The position numbers and the translations under genes were made by a program. Shown in pieces: positions 30,926 through 42,126 of a stretch of 64,000 nt of DNA. Under the pieces are notes generated by a model that had not been told where the DNA came from, made no database searches, and was given only the letters and a program-made list of their open reading frames with translations. Origin of the DNA: Macrolepiota albuminosa (lineage: Eukaryota > Basidiomycota > Agaricomycetes > Agaricales > Agaricaceae). The stretch covers positions 295,074 through 359,073 of the forward strand of contig JAMWFC010000132.1 of NCBI GenBank assembly GCA_027475525.1. The letters are read 5' to 3'. How positions within the stretch are numbered: position 1 is the first letter of the stretch; each line of letters starts with the position of its first letter.

Positions 30926-31244
30926 CACACTTAGTGCGTAAAGGCATTTCCTCCGGCGTGGCTCCCGACTCATACCAGATTTACTGTACGAAGTGAGACT
31001 CTCTCACATACCCTTGCTTGCAGATATTGACAACGCGTGGATTGTCTGCAACCAGTAGTGGTACCACGGAAAAAAAAGGTGTCATCTTCAGTTTTGAGCA
31101 TCCAGCTTGCCTTCATGATGCGGTGGAATGATGCTTCTCTGAAGACGACCATTCCGAAAGCAGTGAGTTGAAAACGCGCACAATCGCTGGCATGATTTGG
31201 ATAGGAATACTTTTCTTGGTAGCAAAAGGTCAATGCATACACAT
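30926..31244. other. Spacer between LINE remnant and tRNA
   Basis: No gene signal. Open frames here on the minus strand are antisense to the tRNA or accidental. Confidence 0.5.
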
Positions 31245-31328
31245 GGCTACCTGGCGCAATGGTAGCGCGTTTGGCTTCGATTGCTGAGCGGCACCAAAAG
31301 GTTGCAGGTTCGAGTCCTGCGGTGGTCA
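31245..31328 (+). tRNA. tRNA-Arg (TCG) with 12-nt intron, copy 2
   Basis: Identical mature sequence to 408-491. The intron differs (ctgagcggc). Acceptor GGCTACC/GGTGGTC and discriminator A at 31328. Confidence 0.8.
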
Positions 31329-31701
31329 ATCCTTCTTCAAGTGTTGATGTTTTTGATACTACCAATGTCTGACCCAGCGGCCGCTTTACCGATGATTTGT
31401 CCGGGGCCGCCTGATGCAGCCAGTGGGCTTACCTAGAGGGAGATCGTCGAACTGGAAGTTCCCCGAGGAACACGTTCCGCTCGCTCTAGGCACACACGTG
31501 ACGGTCGCGACTTCAGGCTCTTTCATTGGTTGTGTAAAAACTTGGTAAAAACACTTTGTTTTGATTTAATCAAACAATCCAAATGGATGTCCAACTCCAC
31601 AATGTTCTTGGAACTCCTTGCCCCCTTCCTCCCCTTTTCCCACCCATTCTCAAGAGGAATTATATCAATACAACAACTAAAATACAGAAAAAAAAGACAA
31701 A
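31329..31701. other. Spacer downstream of the tRNA and of CDC7
   Basis: Contains a NotI-type GCGGCCGC near 31380 and the probable 3' untranslated region of the kinase gene. No gene is seen. Confidence 0.5.
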
Positions 31702-34056
31702 CTAATAAACCTCCATATCCTGATGGAACTCACAAGGCTGCCTCCCAATTGCAAGTCCCTGCCCAGCCTCGACAAGCACAACCTCCTCAAGCACATCCTC
31801 ACACCCTTCTGCACACTCACACCTCACCTGCACCTTGACAGCCGGACGCCCTGTCTCGTCATAAAAATGCCATTGTCCACACACGCCCTCTCCAAACAAA
31901 TGCGGCACGAACTCGTCGTCGTCCGCCGCCTCGTCAAAGTCGCCTTCGTCCCCACGCAGGAACGGGTGCGCGAGCGCCTGTTTAGGCGTTATACGTCGCG
32001 TCGAGAAGGGGTTCATGAGTTGCTCCGCGAGATCGATGGCTAATTCCACCTCGCGCGTGTGAGACGCGGCTGATTGGGGGCGTGATATGTCCGGTATGCT
32101 GGGATCGCCACTGTGCATGGGCGGGGAGGAGGAGCGGGGGAAATAGAGGGATGGTGGAGAAGATGTCGTTGATGAGGATGGAGGGACAGAGTGGCTTTGT
32201 TCGAGTTCGCGCGCAATGTGTGCTTGGTAAGAGGGTTGGTTGTAGGGATAGAATCGGAGGTCGGGCTCTGGGGGGTCATAGAGCGTTGGATTTTGCTTCT
32301 CGATGAATTCGCGCCATGGCATGGGCTTACCCACACTGGGCACATTTGTACAAAATGTACGGCCTGCGAGTGCATGATTAGGCACGAATACGGAGCGAGA
32401 AGTGTGCAAAAAACTGACTGTGAAGAGTGGCGACGTCAGCCATCTCTCTGTATCCAATGATAGCGGCGATTTCCATGAGAGCCTCTGTGTCGTCATTTGA
32501 CTGAAAGAGAGGGAACTTGCCCGTGAGGAAAAAGAGCAATATGATGCCGGCAGCCCACACGTCAATAGCTGATTTATTGAATTAGCAGCAGCGCGGCGGC
32601 ACAGGGAGAGACCATACCGCCTGTCTGTTGTAGACATTTAAGCAAAACTTCGGGCGCGCGGAAACCTCTTGTACCCGCCCGATTGGCCTTGTTCACAGGC
32701 CTTGAGTGCATGTGTCAGTATTTGATACAACATCCGAAATATCGAGTCCACCTGGTATCTTGTAAAGGGTATCCAACCTTTTCTGATGATAGTTTACACC
32801 GCTCCTTTGCAGCTTGTTGCTTCTGCCGTATGATACTCCCCGCAATGTTACGGTGTATTTGCCCATGTGGATATTCTACTGACGGTCCGGTATGAAAGCA
32901 AGCTCCAAGCGATGGCGCGCCAGTGTCCATGCGCTAATTAAAGGAATTGAGTTCGAGAAGGAGTAGAGAGGGAAGTACTAACTGATGCAAGACCAAAATC
33001 ACAAAGTGTACCAATGCCAGTACGCGGGTCGAAAAGAAAATTCGCAGGTTTCACATCACGATGAATGATGTCTCGATGGTGGACATCGCGTAGGGCGCGA
33101 AACATACAGCGGAAGTACGCTTTGATTCCATGCATCGGGAGCACGCGATAGTAATCCTATAAATACCTCAGCGTCGTTTACGACAATTAAAGAAGTGAGC
33201 CGAAGCTAACTCGAAAATCCTCGTTGCGGTGGTATGGCATTATTGCAACGACCTGATCATTCACGCGAAAAGCTGTGATGAGTTGGGATATATGTCGACA
33301 TCCTCTGCAGTCCTCCATGATCGATATCTCGTTTCTGATACGTTCTGGGCTGCTGGTCACATATATCCGTTTAATAGCGACAAATACTTTCGAATTTTTA
33401 TGCCTGGGTATGGACTGATAGTATGCTGAAGAAGATGGTGGATGGTGTCCGTGCCACGGGTCGTTGTCCCATTTCGTATGGTATCCAAGATCAATGGCCT
33501 TATAGACAGACGAAAAGGTGCCTGTTCCTAGACGGTCTACAATCTTGTAATCGTTAGCAAGCTCAGGCATCCTGTTCTCCAAGTCGGCAATCTCCTCCAT
33601 AATTTCCAGACGTTCCTCGCGTGACTTTAGTGAAATTGTAGTCTCTTCGTCGACATCTTCTGGTTCGAGGGGGCTGTGTTCATCTTCGGGAGCGTCATCG
33701 GCGTCTTCTTCTACCTCTTCAACATGACGTGTCTCCAGCGCGGGCGGTGGTGCTGGATTCGGAGGCAGTATGATCAAGTCGTCGCTTTCGTTCATCTCGA
33801 CGTCGACATCGATGTAGGCAGGCTCGGGTTTCTTTGCGGACAATGCAGGAACTACTTCGGCGAGATGAGTATGGTACTCCTTCATGTCGTACCCATTTAT
33901 TGGGTCGTCAGAGGAGGAGAGGGGGCTGAGGCTGCTTGAGAAGTGGCCTTGACGGCGTGCGCGCTGGACGGCGTCGTGGTAGTCCCTGTTCCTGACGTCG
34001 GAGGAGCCGACCTCGAGGGGGTTGGATGAGTGTTGGGACAGAAAAGCCGCCGCCAT
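31702..34056 (-). CDS. CDC7: CDC7-like protein kinase (DDK catalytic subunit)
   Basis: Serine/threonine kinase that, with Dbf4, fires replication origins by phosphorylating MCM proteins in the nucleus. ATG at 34056 (MAAAFLSQHSSNPLEVGSSD). An acidic N-terminal region precedes the kinase core: DYKIVDRLGTGTFSSVYKAI (P-loop), VFVAIKRIYVTSSPERIRNE (catalytic Lys), HRDVKPANFLFD (catalytic loop, with the NFLFD typical of Cdc7), LCDFGLAS (DFG), a kinase insert (GAPSLGACFHTGPSVEYPHG to KVGYPLQDTR), GTRGFRAPEVLLKC and AIDVWAAGIILLFFLTGKFP. The C-terminal lobe ends ITPKQALAHPFL. Exons include 34056-33210 and 33156-32992 and continue to a last exon of about 32366-31702; the introns (about 50 bp) begin GTTAGC, GTTAGT, GTGGAC, GTATGG and GTCAGT. 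No in-frame damage is seen. The last exon reappears truncated at the window end (63731-64000). Confidence 0.9.
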
Positions 34057-34064
34057 TGCGACAA

Positions 34065-34111
34065 ACGCGAGAAAACGCGAGAACTCAAGTTGGCTGTCAG
34101 GTTGGACGCGT
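34065..34111 (-). promoter_or_regulatory. Cluster of MCB-like ACGCG sites upstream of CDC7
   Basis: ACGCGA at 34065-34070 and 34075-34080 and ACGCGT at 34106-34111 lie 9-55 bp upstream of the CDC7 start. ACGCGT is the core of the MluI cell-cycle box bound by MBF at G1/S. Confidence 0.4.
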
Positions 34112-34162
34112 CTTGAAACTAAGTCACGTGAGGCTATCGTGACAAAAATCATTAAAAAGAAA

Positions 34163-34246
34163 TGACCACCGCAGGACTCGAACCTGCAACCTTTTGGTGC
34201 CGCTTAGCAATCGAAGCCAAACGCGCTACCATTGCGCCAGGTAGCC
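34163..34246 (-). tRNA. tRNA-Arg (TCG) with 12-nt intron, copy 3
   Basis: Minus-strand copy, same mature sequence as the other two; the intron reads ctaagcggc. It lies between the divergent CDC7 and ubiquitin-protease genes. Confidence 0.8.
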
Positions 34247-34334
34247 ATGCTTATGTATTGACCGATCTGCATCACTCGCGGTTGCGCGGCGACGACAGGA
34301 GTCTTTGCAACTCTGTCCCCTCGCCACGAACCAC

Positions 34335-37093
34335 ATGCGCCTTTCCGACGAGCTGCGAGTCTGGTATATTGAGTTCGCATCCACCGACGCATTCCAGCAG
34401 ATCGTGCCCCTCGTCGTCCTCGTGCTCATCCCCACTATCGTCTTCCTCATTGCCACAAATCTCGGCGCCCTCTTTGTCGACGTCAGGATGGGCCTCGACT
34501 CGTATCTCCCATGGAACTGGGCTGCGGGTGGCTCTGTGTCCTCTAGAGAATCTACAAGGAGCACCGAAAAGAAGAAATCACGCAAAGCTGTGCGTACTAG
34601 AGCGGAACAGATACCAATGAATGGCATTTCTAGCCATTGTGCGTCTGGTTTTCCTGTCTACACCAAGCTTATGTTCAAACTGTAGTGCTACAGCTTCCGA
34701 GACTGGCTCAGACGACGGCTACTATCCCGGGCTGGTGAATATATCTGGCACTTATTGTTTCATGAATTCAACTCTACAAGTTGGTTTGCCTCATTACTAT
34801 ATACGTCACTATTTTTTACCATTTGTTATAGGCATTGGCCTCTTTATCCTACCTCCAACCCCATATCGACACAATACATGCCAAGGCTGAATTCTTGGAC
34901 GTACCCACACCAGTAATTGATGCCCTGCAAAAACTTTTCCGACGTAAACCACTCGAACATCTTTCTTGGCACTGCCTTACTCATAATACTTTGTAGGATT
35001 GAACGAACCGAAAGCATCATACCATTCTATACGGCCAATAGAGCTTATCGAAGTCCTCAGCAGACAAAACGAGGGTCGCCCAGGCTCACTATTCAATTCG
35101 CGGGAACACCAGGACGCGCAAGAGCTCTTCCAGTTGCTCTCGGAATGCATCAAGAATGAGATTGCTGCAGTTGATAAGGAGGGCTACCGAGATAGAGGTC
35201 TGGGAGGTCTCTCGCAGGTGTCAGAGGCAACCAAGGAGATTGGGAAGAGTGTCTTTGACGGGCTCACTGCGAATCGACGGAGTTGTGTGGTCTGCGGATA
35301 CACCGAGGCCGTAATGCACTTTGCCTTGGACAATTGGCAGCTCGCCGTTCCGAGGCTATCAGTGAGTTCGGCCCGCTTCTCAAAATCTATTGACTCACAA
35401 CCATGTACAGGCTAGCTGCCGCCTTGAGGACTGTCTAGAAGAGTACACGACGCTCGAGATACTCAGGGATTGCATATGTCGAAAATGCTCTCTAATCGCC
35501 ACACACAAAAGGCTTCTCAGCGACCTGCACACGCTGGAAGAAGCTACTCGTCCTGAAGCAAGTCCGTCCCCATCCAAGAAGAGGCGGCTAAAGGAAGTGA
35601 AAAGAATGGAGAAGCGTGTTCAAACGGCGTTGGAAGAAGGCCGAATAGAGGACAACCTACATGACGTCCGCATAGAAAAAGTCTTCAGCAAAGCCTCGAC
35701 CAAGCAAGCCATGATAGCTCGAGTGTGTGCCCCTCATAACTTCCTCTTCTCTTCTTCTATTAACAATCGCCATCCAGCCACCACAAGTCCTTGCGCTACA
35801 CATAAACCGTTCCGTCCACTACGGCCAATACGCCGCAAAAAACACCGTCCGTGTGATCTTCCCCGAAGTCCTCGACCTAACACCCTACACGACCACTACG
35901 GCCAATACGCCGCAAAAAACACCGTCCGTGTGATCTTCCCCGAAGTCCTCGACCTAACACCCTACACGACTCAGGAAGCCTCTCTATCATTCCCACCTCT
36001 GCCATCTCAACCCCCCCACTGCCCATACGCCGCTCAACAACGCCCACGCCTGCAACTTACGCCCACCCACGGACACTCTACCGCCTCTCCGCCGTAGTGT
36101 GCCACTACGGACAACATTCATTCGGCCACTACATCTGCTACCGCCGCCGCCCACGGAGCGCCGACCTCCCGCCCCAAAAACGCTGGGCGCCTCCGCGCCT
36201 CGTCGACCCGCTGCACTCCGCCGACGACGCCGTCGAACGGCGCTACATCTGGGAAACCGAAGACGGAGAGCGCGAGCCCCCTGCTCGATGCACTCCGCCG
36301 ACGACGCCGTCGAACGGCGCTACATCTGGGAAACCGAAGACGGAGAGCGCGAGCCCCCTGCTCGAACCGGGCACGGCTGGCTGCGGATAAGCGACGATGC
36401 GGTACGGGAATGCGGGATTGAGGCGGTGTTGGCGGAGGGCGCGGGGGCGTTTATGCTTTATTATGAGAGGGTGGTGATTGTGCAGCCTGCTGGCACGATC
36501 TATGCGAATGGCGAGGAGGGGAATGTGTCGGAGGAGACGTTGAAGCCTGAGATGAGGGCTGTGGATCTGAATGGGAGCGTGGGGTCGTTGATCACGGAGG
36601 TAGGGATTGGTGTTCGGATTGGGTCAGAGGTGCCGGTGACGAATGGGAGCGCGAGTGTGGTGGTCGTGGGCTCGGTGCCTGAACCGAGGATCGTGAGGAG
36701 TGTGGCGGCGGGGAGGAAGAGGAGCTCGAGTGTTGTGCCTTCAGATCGGGAGTTGAGTGCAATGTCGGCGGTGAAGGCTGCGAAGGCGCCACCGTTAATG
36801 AACGGCGAGGTTCACCTTCAGATCGGGAGTTGAGTGCAATGTCGGCGGTGAAGGCTGCGAAGGCGCCACCGTTAATGAACGGCGAGGTTCACCGATTGGA
36901 ATGGGAGTGCCACAACGAAAGTTTCTGCGCCATCGTTACTCTCCCTCCAGAAGCCTTTACCATCATTACCACCATCACCCGTTGTTCCCTCTGCCCCGCT
37001 TCCGACTACACCTACTACACCTACACCCCCGCCAAAGTCCACTCCAGCGCCAAAAGCAACTCCATCATCGAAACACCCAAAACCGTCACCTAA
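34335..37093 (+). CDS. Ubiquitin carboxyl-terminal hydrolase (peptidase C19) with N-terminal membrane segment
   Basis: Cysteine deubiquitinase. ATG at 34335. Residues about 15-35 form a membrane segment (QIVPLVVLVLIPTIVFLIAT), as in fungal Ubp1/USP30-type enzymes anchored to organelle membranes. The Cys box GLVNISGTYCFMNSTLQ is at about 34733-34782. QDAQELFQLLSECIKNE, a zinc-ribbon-like CVVCGY...CICRKC and the His box YGQHSFGHYICYR (about 36105) follow, with WLRISDDAV and GAFMLYYER closing the catalytic domain. Introns of about 50 bp start at GTGCGT, GTTGGT, GTAAAC, GTGAGT and GTGTGT and keep the frame. Three 77-bp duplications (35816, 36212, 36738) break the frame; collapsing them rejoins the domain. 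The C-terminus is uncertain: the collapsed frame stops at 37091-37093, but a Pro/Ser-rich frame ending VVDLKA-stop at 37163 looks more protein-like. Confidence 0.85.
35816..35969. repeat. 77-bp tandem duplication in the ubiquitin protease
   Basis: Two identical adjacent copies in the coding region before the His box. Confidence 0.9.
36212..36365. repeat. 77-bp tandem duplication in the ubiquitin protease
   Basis: Two identical adjacent copies encoding the ADDAVERRYIWETEDGERE segment twice. Confidence 0.9.
36738..36891. repeat. 77-bp tandem duplication in the ubiquitin protease
   Basis: Two identical adjacent copies encoding the SAMSAVKAAKAPPLMNGEVH segment twice. Confidence 0.9.
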
Positions 37094-37163
37094 CCGGAGA
37101 GACGCCCCGACTTCACACAAAGCGATCCCGATTCCTTCGCCGGTCGTCGATCTCAAAGCATAG

Positions 37164-37644
37164 AAGACCATCCTCTTTATCTCGCTTTAACTCTGTATCA
37201 TTAGGCTAATCTAGGTTTATTCATTTCATGTTCTTCATTGCAAATCCGCTTTGTTTGCCACCATGTTCGACTTCGTGTACCAAAGTACCCTGGAAATGTT
37301 TGCTCATCGCACCATGCCTTTTTTTTGTCCATGAGCAGAAAAGAATCATATAGGAATAATACAATCGATCAGGTCAGGCGAGTAGATAGGATCATACGTC
37401 ATCAGCAATAGTTATGTATATACAGAATGAAGGAAAAGTTGTACTGAATTTTTTCTTCATTCATGTCTAGCCCTTGTTCTCCTCCGAGCATTTAACGTTT
37501 CAATGCAAGTTCCACACCCCCGAGTGAATAGATGAAGACGGATGTCGTCCAAGATACGAAAAATGCAAGAAAAAAAGGATGTGTAAATATATATGAATGA
37601 TGAATATCAGTGATTCCTAACATTCCGAGGACATGTATGATCGA
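37164..37644. other. Convergent intergenic region
   Basis: AT-rich 3' flank between the protease (+) and the small gene (-). It contains an 8-T run at 37319-37326. No gene is seen. Confidence 0.5.
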
Positions 37645-38032
37645 TCACCAAAGCACGCGACGCTCGACGGTTCGGACCCTGTGAGGCGCAGAGAGACTCG
37701 GATGAGAATACGAGATTGTTCTTCTCAGCCGTGTAACATATGGGTGGTAGACATGGTACACTTCGGTGCTATCGAGCTGGACCTCGATGACTTGGCGGCC
37801 CTAGAGGGAGAAAGAACCCATCATTGAGGGATGCGGAGGTCTGCAGAAGGGCGAAGCGAGACGTACCAAGTGGTCGATGTGAGAACCGATGACGAGGCCC
37901 TCCTGTCTGCCTTTCAGGCCATGTCGGACGGCGACGATGTCACCGGGCTAGAGAGCACGAGCAATTCAACGACTGTGCACTGAGAGCAAGCGATATACGT
38001 ACGATAATTTCGTCGTCGGTGTAGGAAGACAT
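37645..38032 (-). CDS. Small three-exon protein of unknown function
   Basis: Exon 1 runs 38032-38003 (MSSYTDDEII), then a 55-bp intron (GTACGT...CTAG). Exon 2 runs 37947-37867 (PGDIVAVRHGLKGRQEGLVI, GSHIDHL), then a 66-bp intron (GTACGT...CTCTAG). Exon 3 starts at 37800 (GRQVIEVQLDSTEVYHVYHP, YVTRL) and is open to TGA at 37647-37645, giving about 88 residues. Both introns are phase 0. The core GDIVAVRHGLKGRQ...GRQVIEVQL...VYHVYHPYV alternates hydrophobic and charged residues, like a small SH3/KOW/Tudor-type beta barrel. I think it is conserved in mushrooms but have no named family. The tail after VTRL may include a further unrecognised intron. Confidence 0.65.
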
Positions 38033-38856
38033 GGGTTGGATTCAGCCGTGAGAGGGACGAGTAGAAATATGATGGGATGAAGAAGCGAATAACCTAAGTC
38101 GGAACTATTGTACTTAGCCGGCATTTAAGAATAAGATAGCGCTTAGGGACATCAGAAGACATCTGGACAACGTGAGGCATGCCTCGAGGTGGCGTCTAAT
38201 CGTCAATTACTCGCGCGACAATTTTCTTGGATAACTATGATCGACTTCAATGGACATACTGACTCAACTTGCCATCGAAAATCGGCTAGCTTGTATCTAC
38301 TACCCCTAAGGACATGGACGTGGACAATGCCCAATACACTCCATACGTAATTCCGGCGGCCAAGTCCTCGTGCGAACCTCGAGGTGCTGCACTGAATCGA
38401 GACAACCGGTCATATCCCAGGAGCGCAACCCACATGACCGGTTATCGAGTCAGTCATCTAAGGTTTCGCAATTTGTGCACCCATTGTAGTGCACGATGAT
38501 AATCATGCGTCGCATGTTCCCGTTACGGTATGGATGATAATCAGGACAACAATGGACACGCTGTTTGGCTTGGCTGGGCTGAACGCAAGGTGCGTGGTCT
38601 AGCTCTCACTCGACGAAGCATGTAGGGTGGAGACCAAAACCGTAAATCAGATTCCTTGGCTGGGCAGAAAGGGTTGCCCATGGAGCAATCCGACAGACAC
38701 CCTGTCATTCAATGGAATATTGAGTCGATTCTTGGAATCTTCGTCCATCCAAGGTTCAGTCAAGTCGTCTGCAAGGAGGAACCGCGGCTCTGTGCAATGA
38801 CCTTACCATCAGCATGCCAAAGAATGTCCCAAATCAGCTAGACTGCGGCAGGCAGT
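38033..38856. other. Intergenic region
   Basis: Upstream region of the small gene and downstream region of the DUF1992 gene. It holds a 10-bp inverted repeat AACCGGTCAT/ATGACCGGTT at 38404-38413 and 38434-38443. No coding signal. Confidence 0.5.
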
Positions 38857-40348
38857 TCAAATTCTCCGCTGGCGTCTCCAAAGCTTCGACAGTATAAATT
38901 CCAACCAGCCTTTAAATACGTCCCGCAAGCTCCATATTTGAATACCGTCGCCTTCTATACCAACAACGGAGGATTCGGCACCTGCTCTCGTGGCACTCAG
39001 CAAGTTCTTGGCGTCAATGGCATGAATTCTCTCCTTCAACGCCGAAAGTATGCTCTCCGCGGAGTCCTCAAAGAGCCTTTCCATCTCAACGTGGTAGATA
39101 TAATACGGCCGTCGCACTGCGTATGGGGCCATCCCATTGTATTTTCGTACCATGGCATTGAGCTCTTCCAAAGCAATGTGATGGTATGAGCGTTCACGTT
39201 GCTCCCATTCTGGGTCACGGAAGGCTTTGATATCGTTTAGGGTAAAAGTATGTAGAAGGGCAGGGGGCGTGGTTGAGGTTATCATGTTGACAACGCGACG
39301 GACCCATGACTGACGGAGGATTTCACGGAAGGTGGTAACTGCGTTGTCGAGTTCTTCCTCGGAAACCATAAGATCGGGAAGAGCACTAAAAGTTGGCGAC
39401 TTACCGCCTTGTACTTCGACCCACGGAGGCACAGCTCCGTTTCGCTGCACAATACGATTCATGAGAAACTCTTCTCGCGCAATGAATGGGTTAGATTCGT
39501 CCGTAGACGCAATCAAAGGTTGCCCTCTACCCTTGATATTTTGAAATAAGCCAGCCTTGCGAGCTTTCTAATGGATAGTCAGTCAATGTTTCCAAAGTAG
39601 CATTATTGAGAATTCGCACCTCAATTCTGTCCTCCACAAGGCTCGTCCACCCTTTAAAGCTTACTGGAGTCATCTGTCCTCCAGAACCCCCTCCAGATCC
39701 TCTGACTCCCATACGATAATCTAGTGTCGCTTCCTTTGCCTTGCCAAGCCTGATACCTTGTTGCATCCTCTTCCTCTCCTCTCTCTCCTTCCTCTTAGCC
39801 TTCTCATCAACAGGCATGGATTTTGGTACTGTTGGCTGAGCAGGAAGCGGAGGCAATGAAGCGTACTTAATTGACGAGGTCGCATGGTCTGGCACCTTGA
39901 AGGTAGTATGCCACGGCTGGTGACCCTCCTTCGACGGCAGCAGCGGTTCAGTAGCCCACGAGCCCGTAGACGGTGTCATCGGCTTTATTATCACCTGGCT
40001 CCTCGGACGTACTCCGGGGGGTGAAACCTTGAGTTTCTCGTCCGCGGATTGTATGGCCCTAGTGCGCAGGGGCTTGTACTTGTCGACGAGCATGCGGAGG
40101 ACAGTGTCTTGTATACGCTCGTCCCCATTCCAATTCTCATGTTCGTTCTCTAGAGCGGTGATGCGAGAGGACTGTTTAGCTCGATCTTGTTCTTCAGCTT
40201 CCTCACGCGCTGCATCTGCGAAAAGCTTGTCGCTGGCTGAACTGTGAGAATAACGATATGAGCAGTTGCATAGCTGTGACCGATGTGGATGTAAATGAGG
40301 AACACTAATGAAACGTCGGATTGTAGAGAACGAAAGTCGCGATTCCAT
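38857..40348 (-). CDS. DUF1992 / DNAJC28-like mitochondrial protein
   Basis: ATG at 40348 (MESRLSFSTIRRF). The N-terminus is Arg/Ser-rich and looks like a mitochondrial presequence (RYSHSSASDKLFADAA). After a linker comes the DUF1992 signature: SFKGWTSLVEDRIE (exon 1 ends 39620), an intron of 53 bp (GTGCGA...ATTAG), then KARKAGLFQNIKGRGQPL, SNPFIAREEFLMNRIVQRNG and PPWVEVQ. This matches the conserved domain of DNAJC28 (the SLVE-RI, LPGRGKPL, NPF...MNRI...G..PPWVE pattern). The rest is helical and ends with RDVFKGWLEFILSKLWRRQR. An additional intron near the presequence (GTGTTC...CTCACAG, about 40320-40255) is possible. The gene appears intact; biochemical role unknown, no J-domain visible. 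Confidence 0.85.
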
Positions 40349-41023
40349 GCAAAGATCTCGCAAATTTGTCTTTGTCAAGTAGTTGTCGCTCCGGACCGTC
40401 GGCGGCCCGACATCGTGGCGTCATTCTCTTGGGCTGAAGTATCGTGGCGCTGACAATAAAACTAGCAACATCGTTGGGTATGCCATTTGAACGGACAACA
40501 AGTCGGTGGCGCGGTTGTTTTTGAGTGAGCAAAGATTGCTTTTTAACTAATGGTCAAAACTTTTAAGACGATCAACGCTGCTGACCATTCGACAAATTTA
40601 CTCAGAGGGTACTTATTGTGTCTGGGAATACTTTGAACGAGTTGACCATCACACCGAAGAACGTTCAGGAGGTATTAGTGAGAGCTCCCCTAGCAAGTAG
40701 CAGGACAAGGGCCTTGGGGCCACGGTACGAAACCAGGAAGCAAGACAACTTGCTAACTCAATACTAGCCTCATGTGATAGAACGAGATAAAGGAAATTCA
40801 TCGGGTAAAAGGTACACATATCTGCATGGGTTTTTCAGTATGCTCTTCCGGGTCTTGGCACTGGGTCACGGGTTTATTCCGAAATGATCATGACGACCAC
40901 ATTGTCAGATACTTCGAGGTAATCTTCAATTCTTCTTTGATGAAGTGTGAAGCAAGTCGAGTCATATATTACGTCGTCGAAAGTACAATGCACGATATGG
41001 GATTACTCTGCCGTACTCGCCGT
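40349..41023. other. Intergenic region
   Basis: Promoter side of the DUF1992 gene and 3' flank of the LPMO gene. No further gene is recognised. Confidence 0.5.
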
Positions 41024-42126
41024 TCACCCAGACCAGACAGCAGGGCCAGGAGCAGTGTAGCTCTGGAGATTGTTGTAGATGTTAATCTGCGAAAAGTACT
41101 GCGTCAGAGGACTACAACGCCGGCATTGAAAGTTTGTGACGTACCGTGATACCAGGGTCGCTTCCATGGTAAGCACCGGGCAGGGCAACCTTGGGAGGGT
41201 TTGCACTTCCACCGCTCGTGATACTAACCTGAGCACATCCTTTTGATATAACTGACTCAGCCAGTAGCTCAATAGGTATTGTGGATAAAAGGACGTACCA
41301 ACGTAGAATTGAGCTCCTGGGTAGGTTTGTGCCACATGCAATGCAATCTATGGAGGAGTCAGGTTTTACCATTGTCAATAACAATGCCAAGACTGCCTTA
41401 CTATTTCGGCACGAAGCAAGTATTGGCCACCAGGAAGAGAAGAAGGGATGACGACGCTGTGTTTTCCTACCACGTAGGAATAAGACACGATCCAAGTGCA
41501 TAAGGGAATACGATACAGAATCACCTACCGTTATTTAAGTTCACGACATCAGTCGCCCACAATTGAGGGTTCACGGTCAAAAGACCCGAGGAATAAATCT
41601 TGGTCCAGACTGCACCCTGGCCGTCGAATGACGATACGTCTCCAGAGGCCTTTGCAATGTAAACTTGCACTGCGCCTTTGTGTCCCCCAGAAATGGCATC
41701 CTCTCCAGTGCGCTGGGCGTGTTGATGCCATTCAAATCTGAGGAAAGATTAGACGTGTGACCTCAGGCATTGAAAAAGTATGCCATACGTGATATTAGTG
41801 CCTGCAGCGATAGAAAGCGTCGAGACACCCGCACCGCTGAGCCCGTTCACGTTGCAGGTAAGATCAGTCGAGGTAACGTCCGTTACAGGGTTATTACTCG
41901 GTGGGACGCGAATATAGTTGTTTTGCCCTTCATCGACCTACGAGAACTGCATAAAATATGGAACTTATATCAAATGTAGATACTCACCCCGTTATCCCAA
42001 ATATATTGCATGGTGACTAATTACGTAGCCGTTATAGTAGAAACAACAAAGACTCTGAGAATAAAAGAACATACAATGAGCATTGGCGAAAGCCGCCGTT
42101 GCGAGCAGGGAAAGAGCGAACTTCAT
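41024..42126 (-). CDS. AA9 lytic polysaccharide monooxygenase
   Basis: Secreted copper enzyme that oxidatively cleaves cellulose or related glucans. ATG at 42126. The signal peptide MKFALSLLATAAFANA is followed by the N-terminal His (ANA-H), the first histidine-brace ligand; its codon sits just before an intron. Then come MQYIWDNG, VDEGQNNYIRVPPSNNPVTD, LTCNVNG, TFEWHQH, GGHKGAVQVYIAKA (second Cu-ligand His), WTKIYSSGL, HSVVIPSSLPGGQYLLRAEI, ALHVAQTYPGAQFYVGCAQV (axial Tyr and disulphide Cys) and GAYHGSDPGITI. It ends TAPGPAVWSG-stop (TGA 41026-41024). The family pattern GxYLLRxExxALH...GAQFYxxCAQ is clear. Six or so introns of about 50 bp are GT-AG. No CBM1 or C-terminal extension is seen. 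A TATA-like box lies 38-48 bp upstream, and a GCGGGG CreA-type site lies near 42423. The gene appears intact. Confidence 0.92.

Noticed and set aside
34162..34620. Open frame beginning MTTAGLEPATFWC (plus strand), and a similar one at 31365-30970 (minus)
   Set aside because: This is the well-known translation of the antisense strand of the tRNA gene, not a protein.
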